The notes beneath the pieces were generated by a model, which was not told where the DNA came from, searched no databases, and worked only from the letters and a program-made list of their open reading frames with translations. A program made the position numbers and the translations under genes. A DNA stretch of 64,000 bases from contig NZ_JACGYX010000003.1 in assembly GCF_014119005.1 (NCBI RefSeq), positions 348,662 through 412,661 on the forward strand, written 5' to 3'. Of the stretch, positions 27,083 to 36,037 are shown piece by piece. This stretch comes from Psychrobacter sp. GP33. GTDB taxonomy: Bacteria; Pseudomonadota; Gammaproteobacteria; Pseudomonadales; Moraxellaceae. Within the stretch, counting starts at the first letter, position 1, and every line of letters begins with the position of its first letter.

Positions 27083-27970
27083 TTATTGAATTTCCGTTAT
27101 TGGTTTTAACGACAACGCCACACCACGCTTTACCGCAGGGCGTTCAGCAATCCGTTGTGCCCAGCGCTGCACGTATTGATAGCTGTCTACTTGCAAGAAT
27201 TCAGCGGCATCATAGAGTTTACCCAACACCAGCTGTCCGTACCACGCCCAAATAATAATATCGGCAATGTTATAGTCTGCGTCATTATTACCGCACATAT
27301 AAGTGCGTTGCGCCAAATGCTGATCTAAGACATCTAGCTGACGCTTGGTCTCCATAGCATAACGATTGATTGGATATTCCATCGGTTCAGGGGCATACGC
27401 ATAAAAGTGCCCAAAGCCACCGCCTAAAAATGGCGCACTACCCACCTGCCACATCAACCAAGACAAACATTCCGCACGCGCAGCACCTTGCTTAAGCGGT
27501 ACGAGTACCTCAAATTTCTCCGCTAAATATAACAAAATAGCACCGGATTCAAAAATCTTGACAGGTTCACTAACTTGACTGTTACTATCTCCTTCGTTTC
27601 TAGTAGCTGAATAATCAATCAATGCTGGGATTTTAGAATTAGGATTAATAGCAACAAAGTCTGAGCCAAACTGATCGCCTGCTGAGATGTCAATTTGATA
27701 AGCGTCGTATTTTGCCTCCTCAATACCAAGCTCCAATAATTCCTCTAACAAGATATTCACCTTGACACCGTTTGGAGTGTTCAGCGAATACAGCTGCAGT
27801 GGCGCGTTCCCTATCGGTAGTGTTTGCTCATGACGTACGCCTGCCGTTGGGCGATTGGTACTGGCAAACTTACCGCCATTTTCTTTATCGTTTGTCCATA
27901 CTTTTGGTGGCGTATAAGGGTTATTTTCGTTCTTTGAACGGTTGCTGGTTTCTTGGTTGTGGTTACTCAT
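27083..27970 (-). CDS. yghU: YghU-type glutathione S-transferase / disulfide reductase
   Basis: The 295-residue cytosolic protein has a polar N-terminal extension (about 1-55), a thioredoxin-like glutathione-binding domain (LYSLNTPNGVKVNILLEE with the TPNG loop) and a helical C-terminal domain with GFGHFYAYAPEP. This matches the YghU subgroup (Nu class) of glutathione transferases, which reduce disulfide-containing or peroxide substrates using two glutathione molecules. AGGA lies 6 nt before the ATG at 27970. It has its own terminator and is divergent from the MFS exporter gene. Confidence 0.9.
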   Translation of the reverse strand: MSNHNQETSNRSKNENNPYTPPKVWTNDKENGGKFASTNRPTAGVRHEQTLPIGNAPLQLYSLNTPNGVKVNILLEELLELGIEEAKYDAYQIDISAGDQFGSDFVAINPNSKIPALIDYSATRNEGDSNSQVSEPVKIFESGAILLYLAEKFEVLVPLKQGAARAECLSWLMWQVGSAPFLGGGFGHFYAYAPEPMEYPINRYAMETKRQLDVLDQHLAQRTYMCGNNDADYNIADIIIWAWYGQLVLGKLYDAAEFLQVDSYQYVQRWAQRIAERPAVKRGVALSLKPITEIQ

Positions 27971-28168
27971 GGGATATCCTTTTGCTAAAAGTGAGTGGTT
28001 TTGTACAGTATGACCTTACTATAGCGAGAGTGTGACCACTGGTGACAGTCCTATCCTGTAACTACTGTAGTTTTTTTAAGTCGCTTTTTTAGCACGCTAT
28101 TATTATCTCGCTACCGTTACTTAGCCTATCTTTTGTTCTGATTGATGACTTCTTATACTAGAGTTTTT

Positions 28169-29620
28169 ATGATGAATTATGACAATAACGATGCCAATAT
28201 TGATAATGACAAGCGTGGCGCAAATAACAACACTGGCGGTTCTATGGTAACCTTAACAGCAACCCAAAATAAATATCTACCGTATGTGCTGGCGGTGGCG
28301 CTGTTTATGCAAATTTTAGATGCCACTATTTTAAATACCTCACTACCGCAAATGGCACAAGCATTGGGAGAGTCGCCCTTAAAAATGCAGTTGGCAGTAA
28401 TTAGCTACGCGTTAACGCTGGCGATTTTTATTCCTATCAGTGGGTTTTTAGCAGATAAATATGGGACGCGGCGGGTATTTTTATCCGCGATAATTATATT
28501 TTGTATTGGTTCACTATTATGCGCCGCCGCGACCAATTTAGACTTTTTAATTGGTGCAAGGGTGATTCAAGCGCTGGGCGGTGCGATGATGACGCCTGTC
28601 GCCCGGCTGATTTTGGTGAAATCCTATCCGCGCAATCAGCTATTAACCGTGATGAATTTTGCGGTGATTCCGGCACTCATTGCGCCGTTAGTCGGACCGT
28701 TATTGGGCGGCTACTTGGTACAGTACGCCAGCTGGCATTGGATATTTTTGATTAATATCCCAATGGGAATTGTTGGCTTTATCTTAGGCAAAAAGTTGGT
28801 TCCTGCATTATTTGAGGATACTCAGCGCTTAGACTGGTCAGGCTTTATTTTGTTTGCAGCAGCTGCCTGTGGGTTTACCCTTGCTGTTGAGTTTGGGGCG
28901 CAGCCTGGTCGAGGTCTTTATGGTGTGTTATTGGCGGCAACAGCATTTATTCTACTTATCGCCTATGTTTGGCATGCAAAGCGCCGACAAGCACCGCTCT
29001 TTCCTTTGAGTCTGTTTGGTATCCGCACCTTTCGCATCGGTATTGTTGGCAACTTATTTACCCGTCTCGGTATCAGTGCGGTACCGTTTTTGCTGCCGTT
29101 ACTGCTGCAAGTGGTGTTTGAATTCACGCCTTCACAAGCAGGCTGGTTACTAGCACCCATTGCCGTTGGCGCGATTGGCGTAAAGCCGTTTGTCAGTAAA
29201 ATTATCCAACGTTATAGCTACCGTAAAGTGCTGACATACAACACCTCATTATTAGGCATATTGATTATTTTATTGGCACAATTTAATGACCCTGCGTACT
29301 GGCCATGGTTTATCCCTGTCCTTACATTAATGGGCGCTTGTAACTCGATGCAATTTAGCGCGATGAATACCATTACCATTGGCGATTTACAAGGGACGCA
29401 GACCAGTAGTGGTAACAGCTTAATGGCGGTCAATCAACAGCTGGCAATCAGTTTTGGTATTGCCTTTGGCGCAGCGATGCTAAACGTTATGCGCGAGCGC
29501 TTTCATATTGATACGCTTACCGCCTTTCATATTACCTATTGGCTGCTTGGTATCTTAACCATACTCTCCGGTCTGCATTTTTTACGCCTAAAACCAGAAG
29601 ATGGACAAGGGTTATATTAA
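28169..29620 (+). CDS. MFS multidrug-type exporter (DHA2/MdtD-like)
   Basis: The 483-residue protein has about 12-14 membrane helices. Its start FMQILDATILNTSLPQMAQALGESP matches the MdtD/EmrB (DHA2) group of proton-driven exporters, with motif A near GFLADKYGTRRVFL and motif C near ALIAPLVGPLLGG. It should export drugs or metabolites across the inner membrane; the substrate is unknown. The start is uncertain. The frame opens at 28142, the ATG at 28169 has a GAG-like site 5 nt upstream, and Met35 of the long frame is also possible. It is divergent from the glutathione transferase gene. Confidence 0.88.
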   Translation: MMNYDNNDANIDNDKRGANNNTGGSMVTLTATQNKYLPYVLAVALFMQILDATILNTSLPQMAQALGESPLKMQLAVISYALTLAIFIPISGFLADKYGTRRVFLSAIIIFCIGSLLCAAATNLDFLIGARVIQALGGAMMTPVARLILVKSYPRNQLLTVMNFAVIPALIAPLVGPLLGGYLVQYASWHWIFLINIPMGIVGFILGKKLVPALFEDTQRLDWSGFILFAAAACGFTLAVEFGAQPGRGLYGVLLAATAFILLIAYVWHAKRRQAPLFPLSLFGIRTFRIGIVGNLFTRLGISAVPFLLPLLLQVVFEFTPSQAGWLLAPIAVGAIGVKPFVSKIIQRYSYRKVLTYNTSLLGILIILLAQFNDPAYWPWFIPVLTLMGACNSMQFSAMNTITIGDLQGTQTSSGNSLMAVNQQLAISFGIAFGAAMLNVMRERFHIDTLTAFHITYWLLGILTILSGLHFLRLKPEDGQGLY

Positions 29621-29650
29621 AAAATTAAACCTAAATTTCAGACCTAAAAA

Positions 29651-29689
29651 AGCCAGCAGATATTTATATGAATAAAATAGATGCTGGCT
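29651..29689 (-). terminator. Terminator after the bacterioferritin pair
   Basis: AGCCAGCA (29651-29658) pairs with TGCTGGCT (29682-29689), with partly pairing AT-rich inner arms. On the minus strand six U follow the stem, so it ends the leftward bacterioferritin unit. Confidence 0.75.
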
Positions 29690-29725
29690 GTTTGTACAAT
29701 TTTTAAGTTTTAAAACAGATGAAAA

Positions 29726-30208
29726 TTAAGGCGCTTTATCGCCACCCATTTGTGACTGGATATAGTTCTGTAACCCAACTTCTTTAATCAAATCTTCTTG
29801 CGTATCCAGCCAATCTTCATACTCTTCATTACCGTCTTTTAGTGTTACCAACAGCTGGCGTGACACATAATCTTGACGCTGCTCACACAACATGATGGCG
29901 TCAGTAATGATAGAAAATTTCTGCTTTTCTAAACGTAAATTACAATCAATGATTTCTGGAACGTCTTCACCAATCAGGATTTTGCCTAAATCTTGGAGGT
30001 TTGGCAGCCCTTCTAATAGCAAGATACGCTCAATCAAATCATCTGACCATTTCATTTCTTGAATGGACTGATGGTAAAAATTGTCATTTAGCGCCTCTAA
30101 ACCCCAATGGCGCGCCACCCGTGCATGCAAAAAGTATTGATTAATGGCAATTAATGACTGCCCGAGTACTTTGTTGAGTGCTTGAATAACTTCTTTATCA
30201 CCTTGCAT
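29726..30208 (-). CDS. bfr: Bacterioferritin, haem-binding subunit without ferroxidase site
   Basis: The 160-residue protein aligns without gaps to E. coli bacterioferritin. The haem-ligand Met52, Glu51 and Glu94 are kept. The other ferroxidase ligands are lost: Glu18 is Ser, His54 is Trp, Glu127 is Asn and His130 is Tyr. It should bind haem between subunits and pass electrons for iron release, but not oxidise Fe(II) itself. The next gene upstream codes for the complementary subunit, with an 81-nt gap. GGGAG stands 7 nt before the ATG. Mixed two-subunit bacterioferritins are known in Neisseria and some other bacteria. Confidence 0.95.
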   Translation of the reverse strand: MQGDKEVIQALNKVLGQSLIAINQYFLHARVARHWGLEALNDNFYHQSIQEMKWSDDLIERILLLEGLPNLQDLGKILIGEDVPEIIDCNLRLEKQKFSIITDAIMLCEQRQDYVSRQLLVTLKDGNEEYEDWLDTQEDLIKEVGLQNYIQSQMGGDKAP

Positions 30209-30289
30209 ACTCTTTCTCCCTTATAAATACCTTAAAGCTCATACTTCCGGATTGAATCCATCGCCATCTTCTGCTTAAGAAAATTATGG

Positions 30290-30781
30290 TCAGACAAGAT
30301 TGGGCGATACTTCAGCCATTTGGCTTTGTAGGTAATTCGGTAAACCTACCATATCGATAAGGCGGAGCTGCTGCTCAAGCCAATGGGCATGATCTTCTTC
30401 GGTGTCTTTAAGCTGGACGACCAGCATCTCGCGGCTGACGTAATCATACTCTGCTTCACAAAGCGCAATACCATCTTTTAAATGTTGTTGGACTTCATAC
30501 TCAAGATTAAGGTCAAATTGCAGCATCTCAGGCACAGTAGCACCAATATGAATGTCATTCACTTTCATATTTGGTTTGCCGCCGAGCATTAAAATACGGC
30601 GGATAATCGCTTGCGCATGCAAGGTTTCGTCATGCATCTCATGGCTGATACGGTCATACAGCTTGCCGAAATGCCATTCTGCATACATCTCAGAGTGAAT
30701 AAAATACTGGTCACGAGCAGCAAGCTCACCACCGAGTAAGAAGTTTAAATAATCAATAACTTTTTGGCTGCCTATCATCAC
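30290..30781 (-). CDS. bfr: Bacterioferritin, ferroxidase subunit without haem ligand
   Basis: The 163-residue protein is a four-helix-bundle bacterioferritin subunit. All six ferroxidase residues of the E. coli protein (Glu18, Glu51, His54, Glu94, Glu127, His130) have counterparts, but haem ligand Met52 is Thr. It should oxidise Fe(II) for storage in the 24-mer core but not hold haem by itself. It probably co-assembles with the downstream paralogue. ATGATG starts the gene; GGGAG is 6 nt before the first ATG. A 449-nt gap separates it from bfd upstream. Confidence 0.95.
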   Translation of the reverse strand: MMIGSQKVIDYLNFLLGGELAARDQYFIHSEMYAEWHFGKLYDRISHEMHDETLHAQAIIRRILMLGGKPNMKVNDIHIGATVPEMLQFDLNLEYEVQQHLKDGIALCEAEYDYVSREMLVVQLKDTEEDHAHWLEQQLRLIDMVGLPNYLQSQMAEVSPNLV

Positions 30782-31131
30782 GTGTACTCCCTTATTATTC
30801 AGCGCACTGCCCTTCTCTTACGACCGACTGCTTGATGTCTAATTCATCAAAACCGCAACAACAACTTGGCAAGTGAACTGCTTAGTAAAAATCGATAATC
30901 CAAACTCAAAACGACTTACCTGTAAGACAGCTAGTGTAGCATACCGGTAAATTATGGCTTGTAACGTTAGTAACTAAGAATAAGATGGTAAGTGATAACC
31001 ATAACCAGCCATCACTACATTAACCGTTACTTCCTATTATTGTAATAAATAATAGCAGCATAGACTATTGATAATAAGTAAATGCGCAAAATCATATAAC
31101 ATTATTGATAGTATTAAGAGTTAACAATGCA
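30782..31131 (-). promoter_or_regulatory. Upstream region of the bacterioferritin pair
   Basis: No gene is seen in the stretch between the bfr start and the terminator of bfd. It should carry the bfr promoter. I could not identify a convincing -35/-10 pair or Fur box here. Confidence 0.35.
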
Positions 31132-31167
31132 AAAAAGCACTACTTTATTTAAAAAGTAATGCTTTTT
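31132..31167 (-). terminator. Terminator after bfd
   Basis: AAAAAGCA (31132-31139) pairs with TGCTTTTT (31160-31167), continued inside by ACTTT/AAAGT after a small internal loop. A U run follows on the minus strand. Confidence 0.8.
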
Positions 31168-31230
31168 CAATAAGGCTTATTTCTTAAAAGAGCATGTCAT
31201 CAATGAAAATGCCCTAGCAATCGGCTGCTG

Positions 31231-31422
31231 TTAAACCGCAAATGCCAACATATCCAGCTTAGCATGATGCGCATCGAGATAATCATTGACCATCGGCTCA
31301 CAGCATCCACAACACGTTGCAACGTCTAGCGTATCTTTTAAACCATTAAGGGTATCAATACCAGAAGCAATAGCTGCTTTGATTTGTTTATCTTTCACGT
31401 TATTGCAGATACAAACGTACAT
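31231..31422 (-). CDS. bfd: Bacterioferritin-associated ferredoxin Bfd
   Basis: The 63-residue protein carries the four [2Fe-2S] ligands of Bfd as CxC (Cys4 and Cys6 in MYVCICNNV) and the CCGCC segment. Bfd docks on bacterioferritin at the haem and delivers electrons that release stored iron, so it pairs functionally with the two bfr genes downstream. The ATG at 31422 is certain from the family N-terminus and an AGGAG site 7 nt upstream; the frame runs back to 31494 without meaning. A Fur-box-like site and -10 box lie about 100-125 nt upstream. Confidence 0.96.
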   Translation of the reverse strand: MYVCICNNVKDKQIKAAIASGIDTLNGLKDTLDVATCCGCCEPMVNDYLDAHHAKLDMLAFAV

Positions 31423-31521
31423 GTGTGGGCTCCTAGCGAGATAGTTGCCTGTGCTGATGGATATCAGTCCGGCATCTATTGGCTTAATAATCAATATCTT
31501 AAAACGTATGAGTTAATGACC

Positions 31522-31545
31522 ATTATAATAACGATAATTATTACC
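31522..31545 (-). promoter_or_regulatory. Candidate Fur-regulated promoter of bfd
   Basis: A perfect -10 hexamer TATAAT lies on the minus strand at 31522-31527. Directly upstream is GATAATTATTACC (31533-31545, plus strand), which matches the Fur core GATAATnATTATC with one difference. It lies between the -10 and the expected -35, as in many iron-repressed genes. The rest of the 31423-31730 gap contains the cysA terminator and no gene. Confidence 0.6.
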
Positions 31546-31640
31546 ATTTACAATAACTTTTAACAAATTAATCAATTATTTAATTTTTTCATTATTATGA
31601 CTAGTTAGTAGTCATTATACGCTGTCAACAAAAGCCATAA

Positions 31641-31671
31641 AAAAAGACCTCATAAGAAATGAAGTCTTTTT
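31641..31671 (-). terminator. Terminator after the cysTWA operon
   Basis: AAAAAGACCTCAT pairs with ATGAAGTCTTTTT (12 of 13 positions) around a 5-nt loop. The minus strand then has seven U. It lies about 60 nt past the cysA stop. Confidence 0.88.
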
Positions 31672-31730
31672 GATAGTAGCGGCAGAATAGTAATGTGAAT
31701 CTGGTTAAAGCACCGATTTTTAGGATTATA

Positions 31731-32453
31731 TTATACCAAATCTAAGAAATCGCTCACAAAGGCATTGGCAGGATGATGAATCAACTCTTCTGAGGTGCCA
31801 ACCTGCTCAACAATACCGTGATTCATAATTACAATCTCATCGGAAACCGCACGCGCCTCTTCTTGATCGTGAGTAACCATGATGCTGGTAATACCAAGCT
31901 CATGATGGATGTTCTTTAGCCAGGTGCGCAGCTCTTTACGAACTTTGGCATCCAGCGCACCAAAGGGCTCATCAAGTAACAATAACTTTGGCTTAACAGC
32001 AAGTGCCCGTGCCAGCGCAATACGCTGCCGCTGACCGCCCGATAGCTGGTGCGGATAAGCGTTGGCAACTTGCGGCAATTGTACTAACTCTAACAGCTCA
32101 GCCACGCGCTTATTGATATCAGCTTTACTGGGGCGCTCCGCCTTTGGTAATAACGTCAGCCCAAAAGCGATGTTATCGGCGATGTTTTTATGGCGAAACA
32201 GCGCATAGTGCTGAAACATAAAACCGATATGACGCTTTTGAACAGGCGTATTGGTCACATCCAGCTCATCAAATAATATCTGCCCAGAATCCGCATATTC
32301 AAGACCGGCAATGATACGCAACAAGGTGGTTTTACCGCAGCCTGAAGGTCCAAGAAGTGTGGTTAATTTACCCGTGGGTACGGTGATGCTAATATCATTT
32401 AGGGCAGTAAAATTACCAAATTTCTTATTAACGTTTCTAATCTCAATGCTCAT
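31731..32453 (-). CDS. cysA: Sulfate ABC transporter ATPase CysA (short form)
   Basis: The 240-residue ATPase powers sulfate/thiosulfate import. It has Walker [10 protein letters not shown], signature [14 protein letters not shown], Walker [13 protein letters not shown] and the switch [10 protein letters not shown]. coli CysA is about 120 residues longer, with a C-terminal regulatory domain. Here the protein stops right after the nucleotide-binding domain, and a terminator follows, so there is no remnant of a lost tail. The gene is third in cysT-cysW-cysA with a 92-nt gap after cysW. Confidence 0.93.
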   Translation of the reverse strand: MSIEIRNVNKKFGNFTALNDISITVPTGKLTTLLGPSGCGKTTLLRIIAGLEYADSGQILFDELDVTNTPVQKRHIGFMFQHYALFRHKNIADNIAFGLTLLPKAERPSKADINKRVAELLELVQLPQVANAYPHQLSGGQRQRIALARALAVKPKLLLLDEPFGALDAKVRKELRTWLKNIHHELGITSIMVTHDQEEARAVSDEIVIMNHGIVEQVGTSEELIHHPANAFVSDFLDLV

Positions 32454-32545
32454 AGCATGGTCTCTTATTATTTTTAACGATTGCTCTTAGCCATTATCTT
32501 TAGTATTAAAAGGTGCGCTTCAGTCACTTATGAATTACTGATTAG

Positions 32546-33475
32546 CTACTCATTTGGCTGCGTGGGGATGGTGCTATTGGCACTAACTGGCAATTCAGGC
32601 GCACTTACTAAGCGTTCAGATTTGGCAAATTTACGCTCTTGTAGCTTGGTCATTACTTGCTGTACCAACAGCGTTACTAAGGCTAAAGCAGCAAGCAAGC
32701 TCGATAAAGCAAAAGCGGCGGTAAAGTTATAATCATTATAAGCAATCTCAACCAATAGCGGCATGGTATTCGTCTCGCCGCGAATGTGACCTGAAACTAC
32801 GCTGACCGCGCCAAACTCACCCATCGCCCGTGCATTGGTTAAAATCAAACCATATAACAGCGCCCATTTTATATTAGGCAGTGTCACATGCCAAAACGTT
32901 TGCCAACCAGTTGCGCCAAGAGTCAATGCTGCTTGTTCTTCCGAGTCACCTTGAGTTTGCATTAACGGAATAAGCTCACGCGCGACAAACGGAAAAGTTA
33001 CAAACAACGTTGCCAATACAATACCCGGCACCGCATAAATAACCTGAAAGCCCATGCTCTCAAGCCAGCCGCCAATGGTAGAGTTCAGTCCGAATAGCAA
33101 CACGAACATCAAACCTGCAACTACTGGCGACACAGAAAACGGCAAATCAAGCAAGGTGGTAACCAGCTGCTTACCTTTAAAATGATAACGGGTCACCAGC
33201 CACGCAATCGCTATACCCATCACCATGTTAATCGGCAACACAATCGCTGCGGTAATCAGCGTGAGTCTGATGGCTTGCAGCGCTTCAGGATCAACCAGCG
33301 AGGCAACATAAAGCTGCCAGCCACCTTTAAAGGCTTCATAAAACACGGCTAGCAGCGGAAAGACCAACATCACAATCATGAATAACACGGCAATGGTGAT
33401 AAAAATGCGTCTGATCCACGGCGTATCTTTGGTCGCAGGGTTACTTTGGTAGTCGTAGCTATTGGCGATTTGCAT
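32546..33475 (-). CDS. cysW: Sulfate ABC transporter permease CysW
   Basis: The 309-residue inner membrane protein has about six helices and the permease EAA loop (EEQAALTLGATGWQTFWHVTLPN) that contacts the ATPase. It pairs with CysT to form the channel for sulfate or thiosulfate. The RGETNTMPLLVE segment is typical of CysW. Only one base separates its ATG from the stop of cysT, so the two are translationally coupled; the ribosome binding site (AGGAT) lies inside cysT. The C-terminal 25 residues are polar and less conserved. Confidence 0.94.
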   Translation of the reverse strand: MQIANSYDYQSNPATKDTPWIRRIFITIAVLFMIVMLVFPLLAVFYEAFKGGWQLYVASLVDPEALQAIRLTLITAAIVLPINMVMGIAIAWLVTRYHFKGKQLVTTLLDLPFSVSPVVAGLMFVLLFGLNSTIGGWLESMGFQVIYAVPGIVLATLFVTFPFVARELIPLMQTQGDSEEQAALTLGATGWQTFWHVTLPNIKWALLYGLILTNARAMGEFGAVSVVSGHIRGETNTMPLLVEIAYNDYNFTAAFALSSLLAALALVTLLVQQVMTKLQERKFAKSERLVSAPELPVSANSTIPTQPNE

Positions 33476-33476
33476 A

Positions 33477-34361
33477 TTAGCGAGATCCTACGCGGCGCGA
33501 CAGTTTCCACTGCACTATATTAATGGTTAATAAAATCACAAAGGAGATAAGGAGCATAAATAGCGCCACTGCCGATGCGCCTTGCACATCGAACTGCTCA
33601 AGCTTACTGATAATAATCAACGGTAAAATCTCTGATTGCATCGGAATATTACCCGCAATAAAAATTACCGAACCATACTCGCCCGTTGCCCGCGCAAACA
33701 TCATGCCCGCACCCATCAATAACGCTGGCAATAGCTCAGGCAAAATCACCTTATTAAACGTCGTTAAACGATTGGCACCTAGTACCGCTGCCGCCTCTTC
33801 AAATTCAACGGACAATTCAGCCAATACCGGCTGCACAGCACGGACAATAAACGGAAAACTCACAACAACCAGAGCCAACCAAATACCAATTGGGGTAAAG
33901 GCAATTTGAATATCAAACTTATCAAACCATTGCCCGATTAAACCATTCGGGGCATATAAAGTCGCAAGCGAAATTCCCGTGACCGCCGTTGGTAAAGCAA
34001 AAGGTAAATCAACCAACGCATTAATTAACGACTTACCCCAAAACTCATAACGCACCAATACCCACGCCACCAACGTACCAAATACCATATTGGTAAGCAT
34101 TGCCAAAAACGACATCCAAATACTCAGCTTAATCGCTGCGGCAACTTGTGGCTGACTGATGGTCTCCCAAAATCCTGTCCAGCCCATTTGCGTTGTGGTA
34201 TAGGCCATCATCGCAAACGGCAACACGACTAATAACGATAAGCTAAAGACCGTAATGCCCATACTCAGACCAAAGCCTGGCAGCACATTGCGCTGGCGCA
34301 AGCGGGTTAACCAGCCCTTTTTGTGAGTCGCTTTGCTGGCTTGAGAAGGGGTAACACTCAT
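33477..34361 (-). CDS. cysT: Sulfate ABC transporter permease CysT (CysU)
   Basis: The 294-residue permease has about six membrane helices. GFGLSMGITVFSLSLLVVLP near the N-terminus, the EAA loop EEAAAVLGANRLTTFNKVILPE and GSVIFIAGNIPMQSEI are characteristic of CysT. It forms the sulfate channel with CysW. AGGA lies 7 nt before the ATG at 34361. The gene follows a sulfate-binding protein gene, from which it is separated by 277 nt with a stem-loop but no clear U tract on this strand. Confidence 0.94.
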   Translation of the reverse strand: MSVTPSQASKATHKKGWLTRLRQRNVLPGFGLSMGITVFSLSLLVVLPFAMMAYTTTQMGWTGFWETISQPQVAAAIKLSIWMSFLAMLTNMVFGTLVAWVLVRYEFWGKSLINALVDLPFALPTAVTGISLATLYAPNGLIGQWFDKFDIQIAFTPIGIWLALVVVSFPFIVRAVQPVLAELSVEFEEAAAVLGANRLTTFNKVILPELLPALLMGAGMMFARATGEYGSVIFIAGNIPMQSEILPLIIISKLEQFDVQGASAVALFMLLISFVILLTINIVQWKLSRRVGSR

Positions 34362-34590
34362 AGTAAAGTCCTATAGCCTATCTGCTGGCATATATCAAAA
34401 GTCCATGTCGTGGCGCATAGCATGGGATTAGTAATGGGTATTATTATTTATTGTAGGAATCGTATTATTTAGGGTTCTAGAGCTCAAAGCATCATCATTC
34501 AGAGTAGCTCTATAATTGAGATAAAATAATAAAGCAAGAAAGAAAGTGAAAACAGCTTGCCAGCATAAATTAGCTAACAGAGTAACGGCA

Positions 34591-34621
34591 ATAAGGACAG
34601 GCAATGACGCCCTGTCCTTAT
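34591..34621 (-). other. Stem-loop between sbp and cysT
   Basis: A perfect 11-bp stem (34591-34601 with 34611-34621) has a 9-nt loop. On the minus strand, the direction of sbp and cysT, no U run follows; the T run is on the plus strand where no gene ends. It may protect the 3' end of the sbp mRNA so that the binding protein is made in excess over the permease. Confidence 0.6.
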
Positions 34622-34638
34622 CTTTTTATGACGGTTAT

Positions 34639-35760
34639 TTACTGCGGTGGATTGACCGCTAATTTATCAAACACGCCACCATCACTAAAGAATTTACCCA
34701 TGATGTCATCCCACGAACCAAAGGTATCATTTGGACGGAAGGTTTCGATAGGTGGTAATTTATCACCGTTTTTATCAAGAACGCTTTTCACACTAGGACG
34801 CAAGTAAAGATCAGCGGCTAATTGCTGAGCTGGCTCACTCCATAAATAGTCAAGATAGGCTTTTGCTGCTGCCGTGCTGCCTTTTTTGTCGGTGACTGTT
34901 TTGACGATAGCGACTGGGCTTTCAGATTTAATCGAATATTTAGGATAAACGATATCGACTTTCCCCGCGCCAAACTGAGTGGCAGCAAGATTGGCTTCAT
35001 TTTCAAAAGTAACAAGAACATCACCAATACCGCGCTGGACAAAGGTCGTCGTAGCAGCGCGACCGCCATTTTCATAGACTTTGACATTTTTTAGTACGTC
35101 TTTGACGTAGTTTTGAGTTTTGGCATCATCATTATTAAATGCGTGTAGACCATAACCATATGCCCCTAAGAAAGCATAACGCCCATTACCGGTTGATTTT
35201 GGATTGGCAAGGACAATCTCAACACCCGGCTTGGTCAAATCTGCCCAATCCTTGATGCCTTTTGGATTGTCTTTACGCACCAAAAATACAATGGTGCTGG
35301 TAAAAGGAACGGCGTTATCCGGGAATTTGCTTTCCCAATCGGCTTCAACCAAGCCTTTTTTCTCAAGCAGCTCAACGTCTGAACCCTGATTCATGGTAAC
35401 CACGTCCGCTTGTAAGCCATTAGCAACCGACAAGGCTTGCTTGCTAGAGCCGCCATGAGACTGGTTGACGGTGATATTGGCATTCGGATTTTCAGTTTTA
35501 TAATGCTCAATAAACAGTGGGTTGTAACCTTTATAAAAGTCACGTGCCACGTCATAAGAGACATTCAACAGCTCAATATTTTGACCTTCAGTCGCAGCTG
35601 GCGTGCCATCAGCATTGGGTGCTGTTGCAGCTGTATCATTGTTATTATTGCTACAGCCAGTCAAGCCAAGGGCTAAGGCAACACCAGTTACACCAAGAAC
35701 CGCACGGCGTTTGCTTTTGGCGGTATGAGTGGATAAGTCAGCAGCGCGATATGATGTCAT
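34639..35760 (-). CDS. sbp: Sulfate-binding lipoprotein Sbp, copy 1
   Basis: The 373-residue protein is a sulfate/thiosulfate-binding protein. Its signal peptide ends in LTGC with the acylated Cys36, so it is anchored as a lipoprotein rather than free in the periplasm. LLNVSYDVARDFYKGYNPLF, QSHGGSSKQA and NPKSTGNGRYAFLGAYGYG are family hallmarks around the ligand. The ATG at 35760 is chosen because GAGG lies 5 nt upstream; the frame opens at 35787. It lies upstream of cysT on the same strand and is followed by a stem-loop. A paralogue lies next upstream. Confidence 0.94.
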   Translation of the reverse strand: MTSYRAADLSTHTAKSKRRAVLGVTGVALALGLTGCSNNNNDTAATAPNADGTPAATEGQNIELLNVSYDVARDFYKGYNPLFIEHYKTENPNANITVNQSHGGSSKQALSVANGLQADVVTMNQGSDVELLEKKGLVEADWESKFPDNAVPFTSTIVFLVRKDNPKGIKDWADLTKPGVEIVLANPKSTGNGRYAFLGAYGYGLHAFNNDDAKTQNYVKDVLKNVKVYENGGRAATTTFVQRGIGDVLVTFENEANLAATQFGAGKVDIVYPKYSIKSESPVAIVKTVTDKKGSTAAAKAYLDYLWSEPAQQLAADLYLRPSVKSVLDKNGDKLPPIETFRPNDTFGSWDDIMGKFFSDGGVFDKLAVNPPQ

Positions 35761-35945
35761 AATTGCCTCAAATAGATAGGTGATCAATGTCTAGGGGAAT
35801 GCAAGTATGCTAACAGCGCAAGCTTATTATCTTTAATGATGAATATGCGTATATTATTGCCAAAATGGAATAATGAAAAAATATAGTTGTTTTTTAGTGC
35901 CGTATTATTCTATAGGCGATTGTTTTTTTGGCTTTATAAATGAAT

Positions 35946-35974
35946 AACTGGCTGATGATCAGGATCAGCCAGTT
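35946..35974 (-). terminator. Possible terminator after the second sbp gene
   Basis: AACTGGCTGAT (35946-35956) pairs perfectly with ATCAGCCAGTT (35964-35974) over a 7-nt loop. The sequence after it on the minus strand is only moderately U-rich, so termination may be partial. Confidence 0.6.
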
Positions 35975-36037
35975 GGGGTTTTAAGCACTTCTTATGATGA
36001 TTGATTTAGGCTGTTATTAAATTAGAGATTAACTGCC

